Shown here in pieces: positions 6,174-12,277 of a stretch of 12,650 nucleotides of DNA. The stretch covers positions 1-12,650 of the forward strand of contig JAJAYM010000005.1 in NCBI GenBank assembly GCA_027117675.1. The letters run 5' to 3'. This stretch comes from Actinomycetes bacterium. Lineage in GTDB: Bacteria > Actinomycetota > Actinomycetes > JAHEKZ01. The notes under the pieces are model-generated. The model did no database searches. It was given only the letters and a program-made list of their open reading frames with translations, and was not told the DNA's origin. The position numbers and the translations under genes are program-made. Numbering within the stretch: position 1 is the stretch's first letter; every line of letters begins with the position of its first letter.

Positions 6174-7802
6174 GTGCCTGAACGCTCAGACGATTCTGCA
6201 CAGGACGTGCCGAGAAGCGCTCCGGCCACCGCCCTGACCGATGGGCCGGTGGGATGGGAGTTCCACATGGCTCTCATCGAGTCCCTCCCCGTCGTGCCGT
6301 ACATCGACTCACCAGACGATCGCCGGACGCTCTACATCGCTCCTCAGGTCAAGGATGTCCTCGGCATCGCGGCCGAAGACTACGTTGCATCCACGGTCGA
6401 CCCGTGGTTCGACAACCTTCATCCCGACGACCGGGAAGCGACGATCGCCGAGCTGGAAGGGGTGCTCGAGGCCGGCGGTGGCAAACAGGAGTATCGCTTC
6501 ACCAGACCCGACACCGGTGAGACGGTGTGGATCGAAGATCGCTTGACGGTGATTGAGGTAGCCGGTCGCAAGTTGTCGCTGGGTGTTCTGCTGGACGTTA
6601 CGCGTCAAAAGCTTGACGAGGCTCGGATCGCTGACCAGCTCAGGACTCTCGCGCAGATCGATGCCGTCTCGCAGCGATTCAGCGAGTTGGTGGTGAGCGG
6701 TGCCGACCTTCCGGCGATTGTGCAGACCCTGTCGGAGGTTCTCGAGTCGACTGTCGTACTGACCGATGCAAGCGGGCTCGAGGTGGTGCACCAGGCGGGA
6801 GCTGGGTCACCTGGGCATGCCAAGCATGACAAGCATGACAAGCAGGACGAGACAGCGCACAGACTGGAGCAGGACGTGGTCGTGCGTGGTGAGCGGTGGG
6901 GGTCGCTCCAGGTTTGGTTCCACCAAGCGCCAGGTCGGGCCGACCTGGTTGCGGTCGAGCGTGCGACGACGGCGGTAGTCCTAGCCCTGCTGGTCGAGCG
7001 GGAGGCAAGTCTTGTCATCGAGAGTGGACGCGCGGCTCTGGTCAACGATGTTGTGTTGGAGCGCATCACGTCTGGGCGCGACCTGCGTCGCCGAGCACGC
7101 GCCCTCGGCGTCGACTTTGCGCGCGACCGACTCTGTGTCGTAGTGATGGCGCCGCTGCCGTCTGCGCGGGGCGGTGCCCGGGCCCGAGAACGACTCCGGG
7201 ACTCCACCGTGAGTCAGTTGAGCGTGGCGATCCAACAGATGGGCTGCCGCGGCCTGGTCGCTCCCGAGGGGCGACGTGTGGTTGCACTGGTAGCGGTCCC
7301 GCCGAGCGTCGACGCGCGTGCGGCAAGCGAAGGGCTCGCGCAGCCGACTAGCCGATGCGGGGTGGGCTCGGTGGTCGAAGGTGATGATGTGCAGCGTGGA
7401 TATCGTCAGGCGCTGTATGCCTTGCAGCACGCCGCGCTGCGGCTACCAGACGGTGGCGCCGGGTCCGTTGTTTCCTTTGATGACCTGGGCCTGACGCTGC
7501 TCTTGGGTCAGTTGGCGACAGGTCCTGAGTTAGCTCGCTTCGTCGAGACTGAGATTGGCCAGCTCGTGGAACACGATCGATCGCACGGGTCACATCTGGT
7601 CGCCACCTTGCAGGCGTTCTTGGCCGAGAACGGCTCTAAGTCGGCCGCGGCCCGGCGACTAGGAGTCGAACGTCGGACGATTTACTACCGGCTTGAACGG
7701 ATCGCGGTTCTGCTGGGTCGCGACCTCGACTACCCTGAGACTCGGTTGCGGCTTGACGTCGCGTTGCGCGGCTGGGATGTGCTTGAGTCGCCGCGCCTGT
7801 AG
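6174..7802 (+). CDS. PAS-PucR transcriptional regulator
   Basis: 542 residues from the GTG at 6174, chosen for AGGGAG at 6161-6166 with 7 nt spacing; an in-frame ATG at 6141 would add 11 residues. Residues about 30-145 form a PAS-3-like domain (PYIDSPDDRRTLYIAP, LHPDDRE, LGVLLDVTRQK). A helical linker and a GAF-like region follow (about 150-285), then the CdaR/PucR middle domain (DVVLERITSGRDLRRRARALGV). Residues 486-514 are the PucR C-terminal helix-turn-helix (SAAARRLGVERRTIYYRLERI). It should be a cytosolic, ligand-responsive DNA-binding protein; the signal and targets are unknown. Residues 217-225 are a threefold Lys-His/Gln-Asp repeat. Its 3' end overlaps the convergent cytochrome gene by 73 bp. 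A possible -10, CACAAT, lies at 6137-6142. Confidence 0.93.
   Translation: MPERSDDSAQDVPRSAPATALTDGPVGWEFHMALIESLPVVPYIDSPDDRRTLYIAPQVKDVLGIAAEDYVASTVDPWFDNLHPDDREATIAELEGVLEAGGGKQEYRFTRPDTGETVWIEDRLTVIEVAGRKLSLGVLLDVTRQKLDEARIADQLRTLAQIDAVSQRFSELVVSGADLPAIVQTLSEVLESTVVLTDASGLEVVHQAGAGSPGHAKHDKHDKQDETAHRLEQDVVVRGERWGSLQVWFHQAPGRADLVAVERATTAVVLALLVEREASLVIESGRAALVNDVVLERITSGRDLRRRARALGVDFARDRLCVVVMAPLPSARGGARARERLRDSTVSQLSVAIQQMGCRGLVAPEGRRVVALVAVPPSVDARAASEGLAQPTSRCGVGSVVEGDDVQRGYRQALYALQHAALRLPDGGAGSVVSFDDLGLTLLLGQLATGPELARFVETEIGQLVEHDRSHGSHLVATLQAFLAENGSKSAAARRLGVERRTIYYRLERIAVLLGRDLDYPETRLRLDVALRGWDVLESPRL
6822..6848 (+). repeat. Three tandem 9-bp units (AAGCATGAC)
   Basis: Two exact AAGCATGAC units are followed by AAGCAGGAC, which differs at one base. 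They are in frame inside the PAS-PucR gene and encode KHDKHDKQD, with GHA just before and ETAH just after. A unit gain or loss would keep the frame, so copy number can vary without disrupting the gene. Confidence 0.9.
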
Positions 7803-8353
7803 CGCACCGCAAACACCACGTGGCCGACCACTGCAAGGGTGAGGGCGAATGCCGTCCAGTCGTGCACCCAGGTTGCGTCGGTTCGGGCACTGGTGGGCCA
7901 GGACCAGAGCCAGCCGCCCATGACAGTCCCGGTTCCGAGTAACACGACAACAGCGCCGACCGTCAGAGCCGCGTTCAACTTCTGGCCAGCGTTGAACTTT
8001 GAAACAGGGAGGCGCCCGCTGCGTCGGTCCTTGGAGCGCAGCCACTCGACGTCGGTATCCGTCCACCGCTCGAGGCGAGCGACGTCGGCACGAAAGCGGG
8101 TCGACAACAAACCGAGTGCAAGGGGAAGTGGGGCGAGAAGTCCGGCGGTGACGTGCACGGTACGGATAAGGTCGCGCCGACCGACCGCGACCGCGAGCGT
8201 GTCGAGCCACATGATCGCTGCCGTGAGGATCCCGATACCGATCAACAGGGCGAACGCAGCGTGTACGACGATCTCAGCTGTCGAGAAACGCCGCTCAGGT
8301 GATGGGCTCGTCGTTGCGCCCGTTGGACGCCCCGACGTAGGCGTCGATGTCAT
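7730..8353 (-). CDS. Four-helix b-type cytochrome, partner of molybdoenzyme
   Basis: 207 residues from the ATG at 8353, which has GGAGGAG at 7 nt; a GTG two codons upstream is too close to that site. Four membrane segments lie at about 27-48, 62-84, 127-148 and 162-184. Candidate haem-axial histidines are H31, H67, H164 and H178. The KFNAGQK motif (119-125) between helices 2 and 3 is typical of the formate dehydrogenase gamma/cytochrome b561-like membrane subunits. It probably passes electrons between the quinone pool and the molybdopterin protein encoded just upstream, with which it overlaps by 59 bp (8295-8353), implying coupled translation. The last 24 codons overlap the end of the PucR gene on the other strand, and the tail there is Ser/Arg/Asn-rich with no predicted structure. 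Confidence 0.85.
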   Translation of the reverse strand: MTSTPTSGRPTGATTSPSPERRFSTAEIVVHAAFALLIGIGILTAAIMWLDTLAVAVGRRDLIRTVHVTAGLLAPLPLALGLLSTRFRADVARLERWTDTDVEWLRSKDRRSGRLPVSKFNAGQKLNAALTVGAVVVLLGTGTVMGGWLWSWPTSARTDATWVHDWTAFALTLAVVGHVVFAVRYRRGDSSTSQPRNATSSRNRVSG

Positions 8354-9026
8354 ATCCACGCTCCTCCCAGTATCCAGGGTCGACCGCTTCGACCATCTCG
8401 ACGCGGCTCAGCCACTTCAGTGACTTGTATCCGTACATCGGAACGACGAGCAGCCGGACCGGTCCGCCGTGATCACGTGAGATGACCTCACCGTCGAGGT
8501 GGGTGGCGACCAGGACTTCGTCCTGCTCCACCTGCTCGACGGTCAGCGACTCGGTGTAGAGCCCGTCGTGGGAGTACAGCGTGACGGCGCGGGCCGTGCT
8601 CTGCACCCCTACGGCGTCGAGCAGAGTTCGCAGCTCGACTCCTTGCCATGCCGCGTCGTCGACGCGCCAACCGGTAACGCACTGGAAGTCTCGCGTCCAG
8701 AACGTCTGCGGGAGGTCGGCTATGTCGCCCCAGCCGAAAGTGTTCGGCCGGTCGACGAGGCCGTCAACCCGCAGGCGATACTCCGCCGTGCTCAGATCCG
8801 GTTGCCGTGCGGCAACGGAGTAGTACCGCCAGCCGCCTTCACCTGGCACGAGGTCAGCCAGTCCGGTCGGGTCGATTCTGCGCACTGGTGAGAGGACGGC
8901 GTCGATCGCGTTCTGCAAAGGCCCACCGAGGGCGAAGCCGACCGCACCAAGACCGACGACTGACAGCACGATGCGGCGCCCGAAGGGGCGGTCGACCGTC
9001 GGTGTCGGAGATGTTTGTGGTTCCAC
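8295..9026 (-). CDS. Molybdopterin-dependent oxidoreductase (YedY/sulfite-oxidase fold)
   Basis: 243 residues from the GTG at 9026; the frame is open to 9215 but the extra 63 residues look non-conserved and would overlap the divergent DUF4192 gene. A twin-arginine-like N-terminus (RPFGRRIVLSVVGLGAVGF, about 14-32) suggests Tat export or an N-terminal anchor. C116 in the motif TRDFQCVTGWRV is the expected molybdenum-coordinating Cys of PF00174 enzymes. The C-terminal signature PVRLLVVPMYGYKSLKWLS is also present. It is shorter than MsrP/YedY and has no YedZ-type partner; instead a b-type cytochrome gene follows with 59 bp overlap. Substrate unknown: a sulfoxide or sulfite-like compound is possible. 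The start codon lies in the stem of a 9-bp inverted repeat. Ribosome site is weak, so the start is only moderately certain. Confidence 0.85.
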   Translation of the reverse strand: MEPQTSPTPTVDRPFGRRIVLSVVGLGAVGFALGGPLQNAIDAVLSPVRRIDPTGLADLVPGEGGWRYYSVAARQPDLSTAEYRLRVDGLVDRPNTFGWGDIADLPQTFWTRDFQCVTGWRVDDAAWQGVELRTLLDAVGVQSTARAVTLYSHDGLYTESLTVEQVEQDEVLVATHLDGEVISRDHGGPVRLLVVPMYGYKSLKWLSRVEMVEAVDPGYWEERGYDIDAYVGASNGRNDEPIT

Positions 9027-9070
9027 CCACCCAGGATGCTTCGCCGTGCCCCCGGTGGCCAGGTGGAACC
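9019..9070 (-). promoter_or_regulatory. 9-bp inverted repeat over the molybdoenzyme start codon
   Basis: GGTTCCACC (9019-9027) and GGTGGAACC (9062-9070) are perfect inverted copies separated by 34 nt. In the minus-strand transcript they could form a 9-bp stem whose 3' arm includes the proposed GTG start (9024-9026); an inner CACC/GGTG pairing could extend it after an internal loop. This could mask initiation, or be a protein-binding site. The repeat is seen directly; the role is inferred. Confidence 0.45.
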
Positions 9071-9171
9071 CCTTGATCGGAGAAGTGTTCCCCAGTTCGT
9101 AAGGGGCCTCGTTTTCCACAGGTCGCGGCTGGACCGGCACTCGCCGCCGCCGCGCTCGGCACGGTGCGGGC

Positions 9172-10281
9172 ATGAACCTTCCACTCCCGGCCGAAGGCCC
9201 GGCACACCAGTCCACACTTTCCCTCGAGTCCCGCCCGACGCTGAAGGCGAGCGGGCCAGGCGAGATCCTGCAGGTGATTCCCTACCTCCTCGGGTTCCAC
9301 GCCGAACGAAGCGTGGTGATCGTCGCCATGCACAAGAAGCAAGTCGTCGTCAGCGCCCGCTACGACCTCGATGGTCCCCCTGAGTGCGCGGAGCCGCTTT
9401 GTCACGCTGCCGCCGCTGCGGGGGCGTCCCGCGTTCTCGTCGCGTTGTACGACGAGGCGATCACTGGCCACCCGCTGGCTCATCGCGACTATCTCGAGGG
9501 CCTTCGCCAGTTGTTCGACAAGTACGAGTTCGACGAGGTCGATGCGCTCGCGGTCGGCGATGGTCGTTGGTGGTCGTACCGCTGCGAGAACGGCCGCTGC
9601 TGCCCGTCTGGCGGCACTGAGCTTGTGACCTCGGGTGCGGTGGCTGCGGGTGCGGTGGCCGAGGGGCTGGTGGCGCTACCCGGTCGCGCCGACCTCGAGG
9701 CCGAACTTGAAGCCGACGAGCCGCGGATGATCGAAGTCCTTGAGGCCATCCTCGCCTTCGGTGCGGTCGATGACGACCGTCCAGACGCCGTTGTGCGCGC
9801 CGAGGACTGGGCAAACGTTCGACGTTTCGTGCGGGACGCGAGGCGAGGTGGCGGCGTCCCGACGCCCGAATTGGCGGCCCGGGTGCTCTGGGCTCTGACC
9901 GACCTCGCCGTTCGCGATGCAGTCATCGGCTTCCTCACGAGCCGCCCCGACCCAAATGTCGAGGTGGCTTGGCGCGACCTGGTCCGGATCGCTCCACCCC
10001 TTTGGCGAGCGCCCGCTGCCACGGTCTACGCACTCTGGTGTCTGGCCGGCGGCAGCGGAGCGCGGGCCAACATCGCGATCGACGCAGCGTTGGCGGTCGA
10101 TCCGAACTACTCGATGGCCCGACTGCTCGGCGAGAGTCAGGTGCGTGGGGTGAACCCCTACGACTTCATCGCCGGGTTGGCTGAGGAGTCTTCTCGCATT
10201 GGGCGACGGATCCAGCGCAAGCGCTCACCCTGGGGGGAAGCCGAGCGCTCTCGGGTGAAGGCGAATGCCAATCGCGAGTAG
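9172..10281 (+). CDS. DUF4192 domain-containing protein
   Basis: 369 residues. The N-terminus (LKASGPGEILQVIPYLLGFHAERSVVIVAM, about 24-53), the WWSYRC ... CCP segment at about 132-146 and the C-terminal NIAIDAALAVDPNYSMARLLGES are all features of DUF4192, a soluble family of unknown function almost confined to actinobacteria. Its length fits the family. The last 30 residues are basic. No good Shine-Dalgarno precedes the ATG; CACGGT ends 6 nt before it and could be a weak -10 of a leaderless message. It diverges from the molybdoenzyme gene with about 145 bp between the chosen starts. The small regulator gene follows after 36 bp but appears to have its own promoter. Confidence 0.9.
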   Translation: MNLPLPAEGPAHQSTLSLESRPTLKASGPGEILQVIPYLLGFHAERSVVIVAMHKKQVVVSARYDLDGPPECAEPLCHAAAAAGASRVLVALYDEAITGHPLAHRDYLEGLRQLFDKYEFDEVDALAVGDGRWWSYRCENGRCCPSGGTELVTSGAVAAGAVAEGLVALPGRADLEAELEADEPRMIEVLEAILAFGAVDDDRPDAVVRAEDWANVRRFVRDARRGGGVPTPELAARVLWALTDLAVRDAVIGFLTSRPDPNVEVAWRDLVRIAPPLWRAPAATVYALWCLAGGSGARANIAIDAALAVDPNYSMARLLGESQVRGVNPYDFIAGLAEESSRIGRRIQRKRSPWGEAERSRVKANANRE

Positions 10282-10305
10282 TGGCCTGATTTGTCTCTCG
10301 CGAGG

Positions 10306-10311
10306 TAGCGT
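10306..10311 (+). promoter_or_regulatory. Leaderless-type -10 box (TAGCGT)
   Basis: TAGCGT fits TANNNT and ends 6 nt before the GTG at 10318, so transcription would start at or beside the start codon. No Shine-Dalgarno is placed correctly for that GTG, which supports a leaderless message. Confidence 0.5.
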
Positions 10312-10317
10312 TCGCAT

Positions 10318-10629
10318 GTGGCTGAGCAATGGACCCTCCTGACCAATCATGGGCGGGTGCTTCTCATCATTGCGAGCGATCCCGACGTTCGGCTGCGCGA
10401 CGTCGCCGCAGCGGTCGGAATCACCGAGCGATCGGTGCAGATGATCGTCGCGGACCTCGAAGGGGCTGGATTCATCAGCCGCGAGCGACGGGGGCGTCGC
10501 AACCACTACGCGATCAACACCGGCAAACACTTCCGGCACCCGCATGAGGCGGGACACCAGGTTGGCGAGCTGCTTGGCCTCTTCAGCGAACCGCGGGCAT
10601 CCAGAGACGGAGAAGAGCGACTCAGGTAG
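10318..10629 (+). CDS. Small winged-helix (MarR-like) DNA-binding protein
   Basis: 103 residues from a GTG. Residues about 8-70 form a winged helix-turn-helix of the MarR/HTH_24 type: LIIASDPDVRLRDVAAAVGITERSVQMIVADLEGAGFISRERRGRRNHYAIN, with the turn and recognition helix at GITERSVQMIVADLE and a basic wing at RERRGRRNHY. The remaining tail (HPHEAGHQVGELLGLF) is probably a dimerising helix. No ligand or sensor domain is present, so it may be a DNA-binding-only regulator. Its target is unknown; the genes on both sides are candidates. The leaderless-type promoter 6 nt upstream separates it from the DUF4192 gene. An ATG two bases earlier (10316) is out of frame. Confidence 0.85.
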   Translation: MAEQWTLLTNHGRVLLIIASDPDVRLRDVAAAVGITERSVQMIVADLEGAGFISRERRGRRNHYAINTGKHFRHPHEAGHQVGELLGLFSEPRASRDGEERLR

Positions 10630-10732
10630 TTCTCCGTCGCAGGAAGTAAGCGGCGATGCGCCGAGAGTGGCCGCGCTGCTCCAGTTGGGTCCGCTGCCTG
10701 TGGATTGTGCACCACGGTTGGCGTGGCCGCTC

Positions 10733-10738
10733 TAGCCT
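10733..10738 (+). promoter_or_regulatory. Leaderless-type -10 box (TAGCCT)
   Basis: TAGCCT lies exactly 7 nt before the ATG at 10746, the spacing seen for leaderless actinobacterial genes. There is no Shine-Dalgarno between them. No -35 at normal spacing could be recognised. Confidence 0.5.
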
Positions 10739-10745
10739 CCTGCTC

Positions 10746-11594
10746 ATGATCTCGCGAACACTCATCGCTGCTGGCGTCCTTGGGCTGACAGCTGTCTTGT
10801 TGCCTGCCAATCCTGCCCGCAGCGCCGAACCGTGTGAGGGCGCCGACTGCGATGTCGTGGCCGATCCAGATGACGCGGAGTATGTGGGTTCGGGCGGCCT
10901 GCTGCTGCCCGCTGACAGCTTCACCGGCACTGACGCCGACCGCGCTGACGCGGCCACGTGTCCGGAGTGCCGGTGGGCGCTGTTGCCGATGTGCCGCGGT
11001 GATGGCCAGGCCGGCGGGGTGGCCTGCGGAGGTGCGGCGACGTCCTGCCCGCCCGGTGAGTTCCGCCGGATCGTCCTGCTGTTGCGGCCCGGTGACGCCG
11101 AGTGGCGTGAGGTCGGGCTGGTCTGCCTCGTCGGGGGCGCGCCGATAACGGTTGACGACGTGGCGGGCCGGCTCTCCAACGTCGTGGTGGAAGAGGTGCC
11201 ACCGCTGCAGCCGACGTTTCAGCCTGAGGGGGGCACCCTGATCGGGCTTCCGGCGGTCTTCGCGGCCGGACAGCCGGCCACGCTGGGTGAGCGACGCTTC
11301 ACCCTGGTCGGCTTCGAGATTGTTCTCGACGGTCGGGCGTCCTGGACGTGGGAGTTCGGCGACGGTGACGTCCTGACCACTGACGAGCCAGGTGGGGGCT
11401 GGCCGGAAATGGCCGTCAGTCATGCCTACGCGAGGGCTGGTAGCTACCCTGTCTCGGTCAATAGCACCTGGGAGGCCTGGTTCACCGTCGATGGCCTAGG
11501 GCCGTGGCCGGTGGGCGGAGATCTGGTGATTCAGACCGCTGGCCCGCTCGTGGTGTCGGTGTCTGAGGCCAGGGCTGAGTTGCTGGTCGGCTGA
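10746..11594 (+). CDS. Secreted PKD-domain protein
   Basis: 282 residues from the ATG at 10746; the frame is open back to 10656, but the signal peptide and the -10 box at 7 nt both point to this start. Residues 1-26 are a Sec-type signal peptide (MISRTLIAAGVLGLTAVLL, cleavage near ARSA). The mature N-terminal half is Cys-rich (C30 and C35, then CPEC and at least four more), suggesting disulphides outside the cell. A PKD-type beta-sandwich follows: WTWEFGDGD with F204-G207, then HAYARAGSY from H226. The canonical PKD loop between these two motifs is about 15 residues, acidic and Gly-rich. Function unknown; such proteins are exported and often surface-associated in actinobacteria. No sortase motif or transmembrane anchor at the C-terminus. 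Confidence 0.82.
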   Translation: MISRTLIAAGVLGLTAVLLPANPARSAEPCEGADCDVVADPDDAEYVGSGGLLLPADSFTGTDADRADAATCPECRWALLPMCRGDGQAGGVACGGAATSCPPGEFRRIVLLLRPGDAEWREVGLVCLVGGAPITVDDVAGRLSNVVVEEVPPLQPTFQPEGGTLIGLPAVFAAGQPATLGERRFTLVGFEIVLDGRASWTWEFGDGDVLTTDEPGGGWPEMAVSHAYARAGSYPVSVNSTWEAWFTVDGLGPWPVGGDLVIQTAGPLVVSVSEARAELLVG

Positions 11595-11622
11595 GTCCCT
11601 GGCCCCGTGGCCCCGGGTGGGG

Positions 11623-11628
11623 TAGCGT
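11623..11628 (+). promoter_or_regulatory. Candidate -10 box of the universal stress protein gene
   Basis: TAGCGT within GGTAGCGTCCG, nearly the same context as the box before the winged-helix gene. It would give a leader of about 45 nt containing the GAGGAGG ribosome site. Spacing to any -35 is unclear. Confidence 0.4.
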
Positions 11629-11679
11629 CCGGCCAGGCGCTGTCTGGGCCGTCGCCGTCGAACCACCGAGGAGGTCTTC

Positions 11680-12087
11680 ATGGGGACGATCGTGGTGGGC
11701 TACGTGCCAAGCCCGGAGGGTGAGGCGGCCCTGGATCGCGCCGTCGAAGAAGCCAAGCTGCGGGGCAGCAACCTACTGGTGGTCAACTCCCAGCGCGGGG
11801 GCCGGACGGCCGACTACGAAGAGTTGGCCCTCACCAACGAGCAGGTTCAGATGATTCATGACCGGCTTCGCACCGAGGGCATCGAGCACGATGTTCGCGG
11901 TCTGATCCGCGGCAATGACCCAGCCGATGACCTCGTCGCCGTCGCCGAGGAGGCTTCGGCCGAGATGATTGTGATCGGCCTCCGGAAGCGCAGCCCGGTC
12001 GGCAAGTTGATCATGGGCAGCAACGCGCAACGTGTTCTGCTGGACGCCACTTGTCCGGTTCTCGCGGTCAAGCGCGCAGACGCTTGA
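11680..12087 (+). CDS. Universal stress protein (UspA family)
   Basis: 135 residues, the normal size of a single UspA domain. GAGGAGG at 11668-11674, 5 nt from the ATG, fixes the start. The C-terminal nucleotide-binding loop is present (GLRKRSPVGKLIMGS, residues 100-114), followed by NAQRVLLDATCPVLAVK, the usual final strand. The N-terminal strand reads TIVVGYVPSPEG, without the Asp found after this strand in many ATP-binding UspA proteins, so nucleotide binding is likely but not certain. It is expected to be cytosolic, dimeric and stress- or growth-phase-responsive. It stands alone between the PKD gene and the Lys-rich gene with its own promoter signals. Confidence 0.93.
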   Translation: MGTIVVGYVPSPEGEAALDRAVEEAKLRGSNLLVVNSQRGGRTADYEELALTNEQVQMIHDRLRTEGIEHDVRGLIRGNDPADDLVAVAEEASAEMIVIGLRKRSPVGKLIMGSNAQRVLLDATCPVLAVKRADA

Positions 12088-12277
12088 TCCAGCCCCGGCG
12101 GGGGAAGATCGAAGCAGCCAGCGGCGTTGACTACAATGTCTAATGCTGCGCCTCACCTGAGGTCCGACTCCTGAGTCAGCCTCCCACCCCTCCGGCGCTG
12201 CAGCCGAACTCCGCACCCTCCCGTTACGCGTACCCGCATGACGGCTGCCCGCATCCCGCAAGGAGGCAACCGCTCCT
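12088..12277 (+). promoter_or_regulatory. Leader and promoter region of the Lys-rich gene
   Basis: This 190-bp gap has no gene of normal size. TACAAT at 12132-12137 is a good -10 box (weak -35, TCGAAG, 17 nt upstream) and would give a leader of about 130 nt. Just after it, ATG at 12143 opens a five-codon frame (MLRLT, stop at 12158-12160). Two adjacent 12-bp palindromes follow at 12151-12177. AAGGAGG at 12260-12266 serves the downstream ATG. Confidence 0.45.
12151..12177. repeat. Two adjacent 12-bp palindromes
   Basis: CCTCACCTGAGG (12151-12162) and GACTCCTGAGTC (12166-12177) each have perfect 5-bp arms around a 2-bp centre. They are 3 bp apart with centres 15 bp apart, and both contain CCTGAG. 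They lie in the predicted leader of the Lys-rich gene and could be tandem operator sites or small hairpins. Confidence 0.6.

Noticed and set aside
9027..9215. Extended N-terminus of the molybdoenzyme reading back to 9215
   Set aside because: The extra 63 residues are Arg/Pro-rich with no family-like sequence, overlap the start of the divergent DUF4192 gene, and precede the Tat-like segment that should be near the N-terminus.
10651..10663. Small hairpin CGGCG-ATG-CGCCG after the winged-helix gene as a terminator
   Set aside because: Only a 5-bp stem with no T-run after it; it is also 22 bp past the stop in GC-rich DNA where such hairpins arise by chance.
11598..11637. CCTGGCC/GGCCAGG inverted repeat between the PKD and stress protein genes as a terminator
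   Set aside because: The arms enclose 26 nt and no T-run follows; it overlaps the candidate -10 box, so a terminator role is not supported.
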